Below, in pieces: positions 9,611-17,724 of a stretch of DNA of 64,000 nt. Under the pieces are notes generated by a model. The model ran no database searches, was not told where the DNA came from, and saw nothing but the letters and a program-made list of their open reading frames with translations. The DNA comes from Lachnospiraceae bacterium. Its GTDB lineage: Bacteria; Bacillota; Clostridia; Lachnospirales; Lachnospiraceae. The stretch lies in NCBI GenBank assembly GCA_017428265.1, contig JAFRRD010000037.1, forward strand, positions 21,552 through 85,551, given 5' to 3'. Each line of letters opens with the position of its first letter. Within the stretch, counting starts at the first letter, position 1. The position numbers and the translations under genes are program-made.

Positions 9611-9646
9611 AAAAAGACGGAAGGCTGAATGCCTTCCGTCTTTTTT
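9611..9646. terminator. Bidirectional terminator between malic enzyme and efp
   Basis: A 15-bp stem (AAAAAGACGGAAGGC with its complement) and a 5-nt loop, with T runs on both strands. It serves the malic enzyme operon and efp, which converge here. Confidence 0.9.
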
Positions 9647-9674
9647 GTGCGCCTGTAAGCGCTGTGCCGAAGCC

Positions 9675-10232
9675 TTACGCTCTGGACATGTACTCGCCGG
9701 TACGGGTGTCGATGCGGACACGGTCGCCCTGGTTCACGAAGAGCGGGACAGCGATCTGCGCACCGGTCTCCACGATCGCGGGCTTGGTCGCGCCGGTCGC
9801 GGTGTTGCCCTTGAAGCCGGGCTCGGTGTCGGTGATCTCCAGTTCCACGAAGAGCGGCGGTTCCACGGAGAACACATTGCCCTTGTAGGAGCAGAGCTTG
9901 CAGACTTCATTTTCCTTCACGAACTTCAGCGTATCGCCGATCTGTTCGTTGTTCAGCGCGACCTGTTCGAAGGTCTCGTTGTCCATGAAGTAGTAGAAAT
10001 CGCCGTCGTTGTACAGATACTGCATATCCTTGCGGTCGATGATGGCGTTCTCGAAACGGTCGGTCGGACGGAAAGAAGTCTCGACCACGCCGCCGCTGAT
10101 AATGTTTTTCAGTTTGGTACGGACAAAGGCCGCGCCCTTGCCGGGTTTGACGTGCTGGAATTCGATGATCTGCCAGACGCCGTCCTCGTACTCGATCGTA
10201 ATTCCGTTCTTAAAATCACCTGCTGAAACCAT
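9675..10232 (-). CDS. efp: Elongation factor P
   Basis: 185 residues, the full three-domain EF-P that enters the ribosomal E/P site and rescues ribosomes stalled at polyproline. The tip loop [14 protein letters not shown] carries Lys 32 at the position that is modified in many species. The closing segment with [12 protein letters not shown] is the family signature. AGGAGG precedes the ATG. No gene for a known modification enzyme (EpmA, YmfI or EarP) is in the window. It is monocistronic; the promoter overlaps the 3' end of yqeG. Confidence 0.97.
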   Translation of the reverse strand: MVSAGDFKNGITIEYEDGVWQIIEFQHVKPGKGAAFVRTKLKNIISGGVVETSFRPTDRFENAIIDRKDMQYLYNDGDFYYFMDNETFEQVALNNEQIGDTLKFVKENEVCKLCSYKGNVFSVEPPLFVELEITDTEPGFKGNTATGATKPAIVETGAQIAVPLFVNQGDRVRIDTRTGEYMSRA

Positions 10233-10307
10233 TAATAGTCCTCCTGTCAGTTCTCAGTAAAGTTCAATGCGCCTTGCAGTGCCTGCATAAGCATATTAGC
10301 CGGAAAT

Positions 10308-10336
10308 ATTATATGCGATGTTTTTTCGTATTTCAA
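10308..10336 (-). promoter_or_regulatory. Promoter of efp
   Basis: Minus strand: -35 TTGAAA (10331-10336), 17-bp spacer, -10 TATAAT (10308-10313). The -35 box overlaps the last codons of yqeG. The leader is about 70 nt. Confidence 0.75.
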
Positions 10337-10848
10337 CTGTTTTTTTGCCGTCTTTTCCAGATGCGGAAAATGAGTTTTTCGAAGGGCCGCTTCAAGGATA
10401 CGCCGAAGGTGTCCTTTTTCGGCTCGACCGGGGAAACCAGCACGCTCCGGATGCGCGAGCGGTTCGCGCCCCAGATGTCCGTAAAGAGCTGGTCCCCCAC
10501 GACGACCACTTCGCGGCGTTTAAGATGCATGCCCCTGATGGCTGCCAGATATCCTTTCCGCGAGGGCTTCTGCGCCTTATGGCAGTACCCGCAGCCGACG
10601 GCCTCGGCAAAGGCCTTCACCCGCGGCTCGGCATTGTTCGAGACCACGAAAGTCTTTATTCCTGCCTCGTGCAGCCGCGCAAAGTAGCGCTTCGCCGCCT
10701 CATCCGCCGGCGCATCCTGGGGAACTACGGTATTGTCGATGTCGAAGACGACGCCCCGCGCCCCGCGCGCAAAAAGCCACTCCGGCGTGATTTCACTGAT
10801 GCCGGAGACATATTCGGTCGGATAAAAGAGGCGGAACAGTTCGCTCAT
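10333..10848 (-). CDS. yqeG: YqeG family HAD-type phosphatase
   Basis: 171 residues, HAD superfamily subfamily IIIA. Motif I is VVFDIDNTVVP with the nucleophile and acid-base aspartates; motif II is the Ser in FVVSNN; the motif III region has KPSRKG; motif IV is VVGDQLFTDIWGANR. The N-terminus PTEYVSGISEIT is typical of YqeG. Family members are predicted phosphatases, and some are linked to phosphatidylglycerophosphate dephosphorylation. The ATG overlaps the nrdR stop (ATGA), so it is the last gene of prfC-nrdR-yqeG. Confidence 0.92.
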   Translation of the reverse strand: MSELFRLFYPTEYVSGISEITPEWLFARGARGVVFDIDNTVVPQDAPADEAAKRYFARLHEAGIKTFVVSNNAEPRVKAFAEAVGCGYCHKAQKPSRKGYLAAIRGMHLKRREVVVVGDQLFTDIWGANRSRIRSVLVSPVEPKKDTFGVSLKRPFEKLIFRIWKRRQKNS

Positions 10849-11294
10849 TTTTTGTGCGCCAGCTTGTTGATCTCTTCGAGCAGGGTGTCAAGATCCTTGA
10901 ATTCGCGGTAGACCGAGGCAAAGCGGACATAGGCGACGCCGTCCAGGGCCGCCAGCTTGTCCATGACCATCTCGCCGATGACGTTCGACGGGATCTCCTT
11001 CTCGCCGCTCGCGATCAGCTCGTTCTCGATGTCGTCCACGAGGCCGGTGATCCGGTCGACAGGTACCGGGCGCTTGTGGCAGGCACGGAAGATGCCCTTC
11101 TCGATCTTCGAACGGTCGAATTCCTCGCGTACGCCGTCCTTCTTGATCACCATGAGCGGGATCACCTCCACGCGCTCGTAGGTGGTGAAGCGCTTACCGC
11201 ATTTTTCGCACTGGCGGCGCCGCCTGATCGTGTTGTCGGCCGGCCGCGAGTCGATGACCTTGGTGTCTTCAGCATTGCAGAAAGGGCATTTCAT
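10845..11294 (-). CDS. nrdR: Transcriptional repressor NrdR
   Basis: 149 residues. The N-terminal zinc ribbon has CPFC and CEKC pairs around RRRRQCEKCGKRFTTYERVE, followed by an ATP-cone domain (about 48-138) that senses ATP/dATP. NrdR represses ribonucleotide reductase genes through NrdR boxes. Those targets are not in this window. Its ATG abuts the prfC stop (TAAATG), and its own stop overlaps yqeG. Confidence 0.97.
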   Translation of the reverse strand: MKCPFCNAEDTKVIDSRPADNTIRRRRQCEKCGKRFTTYERVEVIPLMVIKKDGVREEFDRSKIEKGIFRACHKRPVPVDRITGLVDDIENELIASGEKEIPSNVIGEMVMDKLAALDGVAYVRFASVYREFKDLDTLLEEINKLAHKK

Positions 11295-12875
11295 TTATGT
11301 ATTCCTCCCAAATTCTTCCAGGATAAGTCCGGGGTTTCTGTCCAGCACCATGCCGGGACTCCAGCTGTTGGCAAAGAGGAGAAGCGGGCGGCCCTTCAGG
11401 TCGGTCACGCACTTCATGTCCGAGGTGCCGGAGATCGTTGCCGGATCGGTATCGCTCACGATCCAGCGGATGTATTCATAGGGCAGCATGTCCAGCCCGG
11501 CTTCCACGTTGTATTCGTTCTTCAGACGGAACATCAAAACGTCGAACTGCAGGACGCCGACCACGCCGACAATGATCTCTTCCATGCCGCCGCGCATTTC
11601 CTGGAAGATCTGGATCGCACCTTCCTGGGCGATCTGCATCACGCCCTTCAGGAACTGCTTGCGCTTCATGGTATCGACCTGGCGGAGCCTCGCGAAATGC
11701 TCCGGTGCGAAGGTCGGGATGCCTTCGTAGCGGAAAATGTCGTCGCTCAGGCACAGCGTGTCGCCGATGGAGAATATTCCGGGGTCGAAGACGCCGATGA
11801 TGTCGCCGGCCCAGGCTTCCTCCACGATCGTCCTCTCCTGCGCCATCATCTGCGTGGACTGCGCGAGGCGGATCTTCCGCCCGCCCTGCACATGGTTCAC
11901 TTCCATGCCGGCAGAGTACTTTCCGGACACGATGCGCAGGAAGGCGATGCGGTCGCGGTGTGCCTTGTTCATGTTGGCCTGGATCTTGAAGACGAAGGCC
12001 GAGAACGGCTCCTCCGGTTCCACGGTGTGCGTATCGGCCGCACGCGGTCCGGGGCAGGGCGCCATGGCGAGGAAACGCTCCAGGAAGTTCTGCACGCCGA
12101 AGTTCGTGAGGGCCGAGCCGAAGAATACCGGGCTCAGACGTCCGCCGAGGACTTCGTCCATATCCAGTTCGGCCACGGCATCCAGCAGTTCCAGGTCCTC
12201 GGCCAGCTGGTCCATTGCCGGCCCGCCGACCTTCTCACGGGTCGAAGGGGCGTCCGGATCCAGCGTCTCCGACGCGATCTCATGCTGTCCGGCGTCCGCC
12301 GCGGTGAAGGTCGTGATGACTTTCCGGTCGCGCTCGTAGATGCCCTTGAAAGACTTGCCGGAGCCGAGCGGCCAGTTCACCGGACAGGTCGCGATGCCCA
12401 GGACGTGTTCGATATCGTCCAGCAGTTCGAAGGGATCCTTTGCCTCGCGGTCCATCTTGTTGATGAAGGTGAAGATCGGGATGTGCCGCATCACGCAGAC
12501 CTTGAACAGCTTGATGGTCTGCGCCTCGACGCCCTTGCTGCCGTCGATAACCATGACCGCAGAGTCTGCCGCCATCAGCGTGCGGTAGGTGTCTTCGGAG
12601 AAGTCCTGGTGGCCCGGCGTATCCAGGATGTTGACGCATTTGCCGTCGTACTGGAACTGAAGCACGGAGGAGGTCACCGAAATGCCTCTCTCCTTCTCGA
12701 TCTCCATCCAGTCGGAGACCGCATGGCGCGCGGTCTTCCGGCCCTTGACGGAGCCGGCCAGGTTGATGGCGCCGCCGTAGAGCAGGAACTTTTCCGTCAG
12801 CGTCGTCTTGCCCGCGTCGGGGTGGGATATGATGGCGAAGGTCCGCCGTCTCTTGATTTCTTCTTTGATTGACAA
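11295..12875 (-). CDS. prfC: Peptide chain release factor 3
   Basis: 526 residues, translational GTPase RF3, which recycles RF1/RF2 after termination. G1 is SHPDAGKTTLTEK, the switch region is RGISVTSSVLQF, G3 is DTPGHQDFSEDTYR and G4 is NKMDREAKD. The length equals the E. coli protein. The start is the TTG at 12873-12875 with AGAGG seven nt upstream; no in-frame ATG fits. First gene of prfC-nrdR-yqeG. Confidence 0.96.
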   Translation of the reverse strand: MSIKEEIKRRRTFAIISHPDAGKTTLTEKFLLYGGAINLAGSVKGRKTARHAVSDWMEIEKERGISVTSSVLQFQYDGKCVNILDTPGHQDFSEDTYRTLMAADSAVMVIDGSKGVEAQTIKLFKVCVMRHIPIFTFINKMDREAKDPFELLDDIEHVLGIATCPVNWPLGSGKSFKGIYERDRKVITTFTAADAGQHEIASETLDPDAPSTREKVGGPAMDQLAEDLELLDAVAELDMDEVLGGRLSPVFFGSALTNFGVQNFLERFLAMAPCPGPRAADTHTVEPEEPFSAFVFKIQANMNKAHRDRIAFLRIVSGKYSAGMEVNHVQGGRKIRLAQSTQMMAQERTIVEEAWAGDIIGVFDPGIFSIGDTLCLSDDIFRYEGIPTFAPEHFARLRQVDTMKRKQFLKGVMQIAQEGAIQIFQEMRGGMEEIIVGVVGVLQFDVLMFRLKNEYNVEAGLDMLPYEYIRWIVSDTDPATISGTSDMKCVTDLKGRPLLLFANSWSPGMVLDRNPGLILEEFGRNT

Positions 12876-12967
12876 AGTCTTGCCTCTTTATGAAATGATT
12901 ATTCTTAATTCTTCAGGCCGGAAGCCGGTCCTGCCGGCGTGCGGCCGCTGTCTGCCAGGAAGCTGTT

Positions 12968-14596
12968 TCAACTTCTCTCCAGCGCTTCGGCGATGTTCAT
13001 GGCCTGGTCGCCGCAGCGTTCCAGATCCGTGCACATATCCGTAAAGATCACGCCGCCGAGCGGATCGCAGGCGTTCACCATCAGCCGGTCGATATGGTTC
13101 CGGATGAACTGCTCCTGCATGTCGTCAATCGCCTGTTCACCCGCCTTGACCATCTCCAGGAGCTCGAAATGCTCTTTCTCGAACACTTCCATCGCCCGGT
13201 CCAGGTTGTCCACGACCGCGTCCGCCAGCGTTCGCAGTTCCGCCATCGCAGTCTTCGAAATGACCGCCTTCGCAGATTTCATCTTTGCTGCGAATTCGAT
13301 GATATTTTCCGCATGGTCACTGATGCGCTCGAAGTTCGACACGACCAGAATCAGGCGGGACAGGCGGAACACGTCCTTATCCGAAAGCGGCATCGCCCGC
13401 AGTTCCACCAGTTTGTCTTCGATGGTCTTGTTCAGCCAGTCGACCGTCTCTTCCGTCTCTTCCACCTGCGCAAAGAGCTGCGTCTGCGACGGGTCGAAGA
13501 AGTAACGGACCGCATTCTTCAGGTTGGTCGCGGCGATCCCGCCCATGCGGACGATCTCCAGCTTAGCCTGGCCCATGGCCACGGCCGGGATGGTCTTATT
13601 GTTGATATTGGCAATGTAGACCAGCCTGCGGTCTTCGAGGACCTGCTGTTCGCTCGCCTTAAGCGGCACGGCGAGTTTCGTCAGCTTCACGATCTGCTCC
13701 GCAAACGGACTGATGACCAGTACGGCAAAGATGGCGAAAATGGTATGGGTATTCGCGACCTGGCGGGCGACGTCACCGGGTGAAAGCGATTTGATCCAGT
13801 CGGTGACTGCCGGAACCAGCACGACGATCAGGGTAAGGACCGCGCCGCGGATCAGGTTGAGGAACAGGTTCAGCAGGGCCGTCCGCTTGCCGTTGCGGCC
13901 CGTGGTCAGAGACGCGAGCAGGTTCGGTGTCACCGAGCCGATCGCCGCGCCGATGATCAGGAACACGCACTGCTCATAGCTGAGCATGCCCTCCACGGCG
14001 AAGGCCTGAAAGATGACGATCGACGAGGAGGAGCTCTGCAGCAGGGCCGTGAACAGGATGCCGAACAGGATGGCTGCCGCCGGATGTCCGATCAGGCCCA
14101 GCGCCTTCACGAAGCCGTCGCTTTCCGCGAGAAGGGCAATCGCACTTTTCAGAATACCGATACCGACGAACAGCATGCCGAAGCCCAGGATCACCTTGCC
14201 GATGTTCTGCACCAGTGAGCTTTTGGCAAACAGCGCCATGACGCAGCCGACAAAGAGCAGGAAAGGCGCGTAAGCCGTCAGATTGAAGGCGGTGATCTGC
14301 GCCGTGACCGTGGTGCCGATATTGGCGCCCATGATCACGCCGATCGCCTGCGAGAGGTTCATCAGAGCGGAATCCACGAAGCCGATCACCATCATGTCCG
14401 TGGCCGACGAGCTCTGGATCAGCATGGTCACGAGGATACCGATCAGGACTGCCGTGATCCGTTTCCCGGCCACCTTTTCAAGGATGGTCCGCAATTTGTC
14501 GCCGGCGGCGTTCTTGAGCCCCGTCGACATGATCGACATGCCGTAGAGAAAGAGGCCGATGCCGCCGAAGAAAGAAAGCAGTGAAGTCAGATTCAT
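12968..14596 (-). CDS. Na+/Pi cotransporter family protein with PhoU-like tail
   Basis: 542 residues. The first 310 form the NptA/PNaS membrane domain with the duplicated signature LIQSSSATDMMVIGF (about residue 60) and LLQSSSSSIVIF (about 190), and eight or so hydrophobic helices. Residues about 340-542 are helical and PhoU-like, with repeated E/D-rich helices for metal binding. Predicted role: sodium-driven phosphate import or export at the cell membrane, adjusted by the PhoU-like part. It is monocistronic. The ribosome site before the ATG is weak (AGGCAG). The 92 nt between it and prfC hold no clear terminator. Confidence 0.9.
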   Translation of the reverse strand: MNLTSLLSFFGGIGLFLYGMSIMSTGLKNAAGDKLRTILEKVAGKRITAVLIGILVTMLIQSSSATDMMVIGFVDSALMNLSQAIGVIMGANIGTTVTAQITAFNLTAYAPFLLFVGCVMALFAKSSLVQNIGKVILGFGMLFVGIGILKSAIALLAESDGFVKALGLIGHPAAAILFGILFTALLQSSSSSIVIFQAFAVEGMLSYEQCVFLIIGAAIGSVTPNLLASLTTGRNGKRTALLNLFLNLIRGAVLTLIVVLVPAVTDWIKSLSPGDVARQVANTHTIFAIFAVLVISPFAEQIVKLTKLAVPLKASEQQVLEDRRLVYIANINNKTIPAVAMGQAKLEIVRMGGIAATNLKNAVRYFFDPSQTQLFAQVEETEETVDWLNKTIEDKLVELRAMPLSDKDVFRLSRLILVVSNFERISDHAENIIEFAAKMKSAKAVISKTAMAELRTLADAVVDNLDRAMEVFEKEHFELLEMVKAGEQAIDDMQEQFIRNHIDRLMVNACDPLGGVIFTDMCTDLERCGDQAMNIAEALERS

Positions 14597-14680
14597 ATCG
14601 TTTTGCCGGACGTTCTGCCTTTCTGAGGATTTGGTCTTGCGGGTAAGAAAATGTGTTTAGTCTTCATAAAGACCCAATAT

Positions 14681-14710
14681 ATAGTAGCACAGAGGCGCCC
14701 GGAAAGTCAA
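14681..14710 (-). promoter_or_regulatory. Promoter of the Na/Pi cotransporter gene
   Basis: Minus strand: -35 TTGACT (14705-14710), 18-bp spacer, -10 TACTAT (14681-14686). It leaves an 85-nt leader. The remaining 14711-14870 is G+C-rich, with no recognised RNA motif, and then A+T-rich before the ABC-F gene. Confidence 0.5.
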
Positions 14711-14870
14711 TCTTGCGTCTTGTGCATTCCGCAGACGCATCTGCGGAATTCCGGAGGACGCCCGCGGAGCGGTCCGGGCGCTTCCGGCCGCATTTTCCCC
14801 TTGATTTTTCCGTGAATTATGAGAAAATAACAATGATATGTTCACATCAGAAAGGATCTGTGAGGATACC

Positions 14871-16496
14871 ATGATCACTGTCAGCAATGTTACCGTGCGG
14901 TTCGGCAAGGTTCCGCTTTTTGAAGACGTCAACGTCAAATTCGTCCCCGGCGAATGCTACGGCATCATCGGCGCGAACGGCGCCGGCAAGTCCACCTTCC
15001 TGAAGGTGCTGACCGGCGAGCTCGAGCCGTCCAAGGGGGACGTGTTCGTCACGCCCGGCGAACGCATCAGCATCCTGAAGCAGGACCACAACGCCTATGA
15101 TGCGCACCAGGTCCTGGAGACCGTCATGCTCGGCAATCCGCGCCTCTTCGAGGTCATGAAGGAGAAGGATGCCCTCTACATGAAGGAGGACTTCTCCGAG
15201 GAGGACGGCATCCGCGCGAGCGAGCTGGAAGGCGAATTTGCCGCCATGAACGGCTGGGAGGCCGAATCCGACGCCGCAACGCTCCTGAACGGCCTCGGCA
15301 TCGAGCCGGAGCTGCATGACAAGATGATGAGCGAGCTTTCCGGCGCCGAAAAGGTGAAGGTCCTGCTCGCGCAGGCCCTCTTCGGCAACCCCGACATCCT
15401 GCTGATGGACGAGCCGACCAACCACCTGGACCTCGCCGCCATCGCCTGGCTCGAGGAATTCCTGATCAATTTCGAGAACACCGTGGTGGTCGTCTCCCAC
15501 GACCGCTATTTCCTCAACAAGGTCTGCACCATGATCGCGGACATCGACTACAACAAGATCCAGCTCTACGCCGGCAACTACGATTTCTGGTACGAATCCA
15601 GCCAGCTGCGCGTGCGCCAGATGAAGGAAGCGAACAAGAAGAAAGAGGAGCAGATCAAGGAGCTGCAGGAATTCATCCAGCGCTTCTCTGCGAACGCCTC
15701 CAAGTCCAAGCAGGCGACGAGCCGCAAGCGCGCCCTGGAGAAGATCCAGCTGGACGACATCCGGCCCTCGAGCCGCAAGTATCCTTACATCGATTTCCGC
15801 CCGGACCGCACGATCGGCAACGAAGTGCTGGAGGTCAAGCACCTGTCCAAATCCATCCAGGGCGTGAAGATCCTCGACGACATCAGCTTCGTCCTGCGCC
15901 ATGACGACAAGGTCGCCTTCGTCGGCGCCGACGAGTTTGCCAAGACCGTCCTTTTCCAGATCCTCATGGGCGAAATGGAGCCCGACAGCGGCTCCTACAA
16001 ATGGGGCGTCACCACGAGCCGCGCCTATTTCCCGAAGGACAGCTCCGACGAGTTCAAGGCGGATCTCACCATCACCGAATGGCTGACCGGCTACTCTCCC
16101 GTCAAGGACATGACCTACGTCCGCGGCTTCCTGGGCCGCATGCTCTTCGCCGGCGACGACGGTGTAAAAAAGCTGGGCGTTCTTTCCGGCGGCGAGCGCG
16201 TGCGCTGCATGTTCTCGAAGATGATGATCAGCGGCGCAAACGTCCTGATCTTCGACGAACCGACCAACCATCTGGACATGGAATCGATCACCGCCCTCAA
16301 CAACGGCATGATCAAGTTCCCGGGCGTGATCTTATTTACCTCCCGCGACCATCAGATCGTCCAGACCACGGCAAACCGCATCATCGAGATCATCCAGGGG
16401 AAGATCATCGACAAGATCACGACCTACGACGAATACCTGGCCGACGACATCATGGCCATGAAGCGTATGGTCTACAATGCCGGGACCGAAGACTGA
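14871..16496 (+). CDS. ABC-F family ATPase with degenerate second nucleotide site
   Basis: 541 residues, two ABC domains joined by a charged linker (about 240-310) and no membrane part, so a ribosome-associated ABC-F protein of the YbiT-like group. Domain 1 is normal: GANGAGKST at 34-42, LSGAE signature, Walker B LLMDEPTNHLDL and SHDRYF. In domain 2 the Walker A is GADEFAKTV (352-360), without the GxGK loop, and the switch motif is TSRDHQ rather than SHDxx. LSGGE and IFDEPTNHLDM remain. The start was set at the ATG at 14871 with GAGGAT upstream. It may act as a translation factor or in antibiotic protection; the degenerate site suggests asymmetric ATP use. Confidence 0.9.
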   Translation: MITVSNVTVRFGKVPLFEDVNVKFVPGECYGIIGANGAGKSTFLKVLTGELEPSKGDVFVTPGERISILKQDHNAYDAHQVLETVMLGNPRLFEVMKEKDALYMKEDFSEEDGIRASELEGEFAAMNGWEAESDAATLLNGLGIEPELHDKMMSELSGAEKVKVLLAQALFGNPDILLMDEPTNHLDLAAIAWLEEFLINFENTVVVVSHDRYFLNKVCTMIADIDYNKIQLYAGNYDFWYESSQLRVRQMKEANKKKEEQIKELQEFIQRFSANASKSKQATSRKRALEKIQLDDIRPSSRKYPYIDFRPDRTIGNEVLEVKHLSKSIQGVKILDDISFVLRHDDKVAFVGADEFAKTVLFQILMGEMEPDSGSYKWGVTTSRAYFPKDSSDEFKADLTITEWLTGYSPVKDMTYVRGFLGRMLFAGDDGVKKLGVLSGGERVRCMFSKMMISGANVLIFDEPTNHLDMESITALNNGMIKFPGVILFTSRDHQIVQTTANRIIEIIQGKIIDKITTYDEYLADDIMAMKRMVYNAGTED

Positions 16497-16522
16497 GGCC
16501 CTTACCCTGCCTTCAGGCGTGA

Positions 16523-16550
16523 CCGCGAAAAAACTGTTGATTTTTCGCGG
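16523..16550. repeat. Palindrome overlapping a promoter: operator or terminator
   Basis: A perfect 10-bp inverted repeat, CCGCGAAAAA and TTTTTCGCGG, with an 8-nt loop. It lies 27 nt after the ABC-F stop and covers the -35 area of the next promoter. The stem is A/T-rich inside, so it could end ABC-F transcription or bind a regulator. Confidence 0.6.
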
Positions 16551-16563
16551 AAAATGATATAAT
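16535..16563 (+). promoter_or_regulatory. Promoter of the two zinc-ribbon genes
   Basis: -10 TATAAT at 16558-16563. The best 17-bp -35 is TGTTGA (16535-16540), and TTGATT at 16537 gives a 15-bp spacer. The -35 lies within the palindrome at 16523-16550. Confidence 0.5.
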
Positions 16564-16610
16564 TATTCTGTGTGATCATTCGCGCCAATCTTTCCGAAAG
16601 GAGAAGAAAG

Positions 16611-17117
16611 ATGTCCAAATTCTGCACGAACTGCGGCGAAACGCTTGAAGACGACGCCGTTTTCTGTCCGGAATGCGGCGCACGCTTTGACACGGTCCCG
16701 GCCGCGGAAGAAGTTGAGCCTGCCCCGGAAGTCCGTCCCGAACCTCAGCCCGAGCCGAGGCCGGAACAGGTGCAGTATACCGCACCTCCGACTCCCGCCC
16801 CCGCGCCGGCGCCGGCACCTGCCGATGCGCCCCCGCAGCGGTCGAAAGAGATCAGCACAGGCGGTTATTTCTGGCTTATGCTGCTCTTCGCAATTCCCGT
16901 TATCGGCTTCTTTGCCATGCTGATCTTCGCCTTTGCGGTGAAGAACAAGAACCTCAGGAACTTCGCCCGCGCGCACGTCGTGTGGATCGTCGTTGCCCTG
17001 ATCATTGCGATCCTGATGTGGATCGCCCTGAAGATCGCCCTGAAGGTCACCGGTACGGAGATCGACTGGGCAGGCCTGTTTGAGAACCTGAAAACCGCAT
17101 TTCCGTCCTGGAATTAA
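16611..17117 (+). CDS. Zinc-ribbon protein with Pro-rich linker and two membrane helices
   Basis: 168 residues. It starts with FCTNCGETLEDDAVFCPECG (two CxxC pairs), then an acidic, Pro-rich stretch of about 50 residues with Ala-Pro repeats, then two hydrophobic helices (about 84-106 and 121-145). The start was moved to the ATG at 16611, preceded by AAAGGAG. It is followed after 25 nt by another zinc-ribbon membrane protein, so they are one operon. The family and function are not recognised; the shape suggests a cytosolic zinc finger on a flexible stalk. Confidence 0.75.
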   Translation: MSKFCTNCGETLEDDAVFCPECGARFDTVPAAEEVEPAPEVRPEPQPEPRPEQVQYTAPPTPAPAPAPAPADAPPQRSKEISTGGYFWLMLLFAIPVIGFFAMLIFAFAVKNKNLRNFARAHVVWIVVALIIAILMWIALKIALKVTGTEIDWAGLFENLKTAFPSWN

Positions 17118-17142
17118 GGAATATTGAGAGGAGAATACGAAA

Positions 17143-17595
17143 ATGGCATTTTGTCCCAACTGCGGAAGCAAAGTAGAAGACGGCACCACCTTCTGCCCGA
17201 ACTGCGGCAGCAAGCTGGACGTCGAAAAGAAGACCCAGAAGACCGATTTTTCGGAAGATCTGAAGAGACTGGCTGACACCCCCGATACCACGGCGAACTA
17301 CGCCGCCGCTGACATTGCGGAAAACAAGGGCATGGCCATCCTGTGCTACCTGGGCATCCTGTGGCTGATCCCCTTCCTGGCCAAGAAGGATTCCCCGTTC
17401 GTGAAGTATCACCTGAATCAGGGCCTGCTGGTCCTGATCCTCGGCATCGCCGTGGCCATCATTTCCTGGATCCCCGTGATCGGCTGGCTCTGCGCCGTCG
17501 TGGTCTTCGCCCTCGCCGTCATCGGCATCGTCAATGTCGTGAACGGCAAGGCGCAGGAACTGCCGGTCATCGGCAAATTCAAACTGCTGAGCTGA
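17143..17595 (+). CDS. Zinc-ribbon membrane protein, DUF4870-like
   Basis: 150 residues. FCPNCGSKVEDGTTFCPNCG forms a two-CxxC zinc ribbon. Residues about 55-145 fit DUF4870: MAILCYLGILWLIPFL, FVKYHLNQGLLVLI and a third helix pair, with the YHxxQ motif usual for the family. The ending NGKAQELPVIGKFKLL resembles the protein at 6602-7039. GAGAGGAG precedes the ATG. Second gene of the operon with 16611-17117. Function unknown; membrane location is predicted. Confidence 0.82.
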   Translation: MAFCPNCGSKVEDGTTFCPNCGSKLDVEKKTQKTDFSEDLKRLADTPDTTANYAAADIAENKGMAILCYLGILWLIPFLAKKDSPFVKYHLNQGLLVLILGIAVAIISWIPVIGWLCAVVVFALAVIGIVNVVNGKAQELPVIGKFKLLS

Positions 17596-17619
17596 TCCCG
17601 AATCATCGCCAAAGCAGGC

Positions 17620-17648
17620 AAAACGCGTCCGGTCATCCGGGCGCGTTT
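17620..17648 (+). terminator. Terminator of the zinc-ribbon operon
   Basis: AAAACGCG...CGCGTTTT stem with an inner CCGG pairing, ending in a T run; about 25 nt after the stop codon. Confidence 0.75.
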
Positions 17649-17724
17649 TGGATTTTCTGCAGATGCTTGTATGGTACAGCGCGCCTGCGCGCATTTGCCG
17701 CGGCACGGAATGATCCTGCGACTA

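Noticed and set aside
10854-12872. 672-codon plus-strand frame antisense to nrdR and prfC
   Set aside because: It mirrors two clear conserved genes and has the His/Arg/Val-rich composition of antisense frames.
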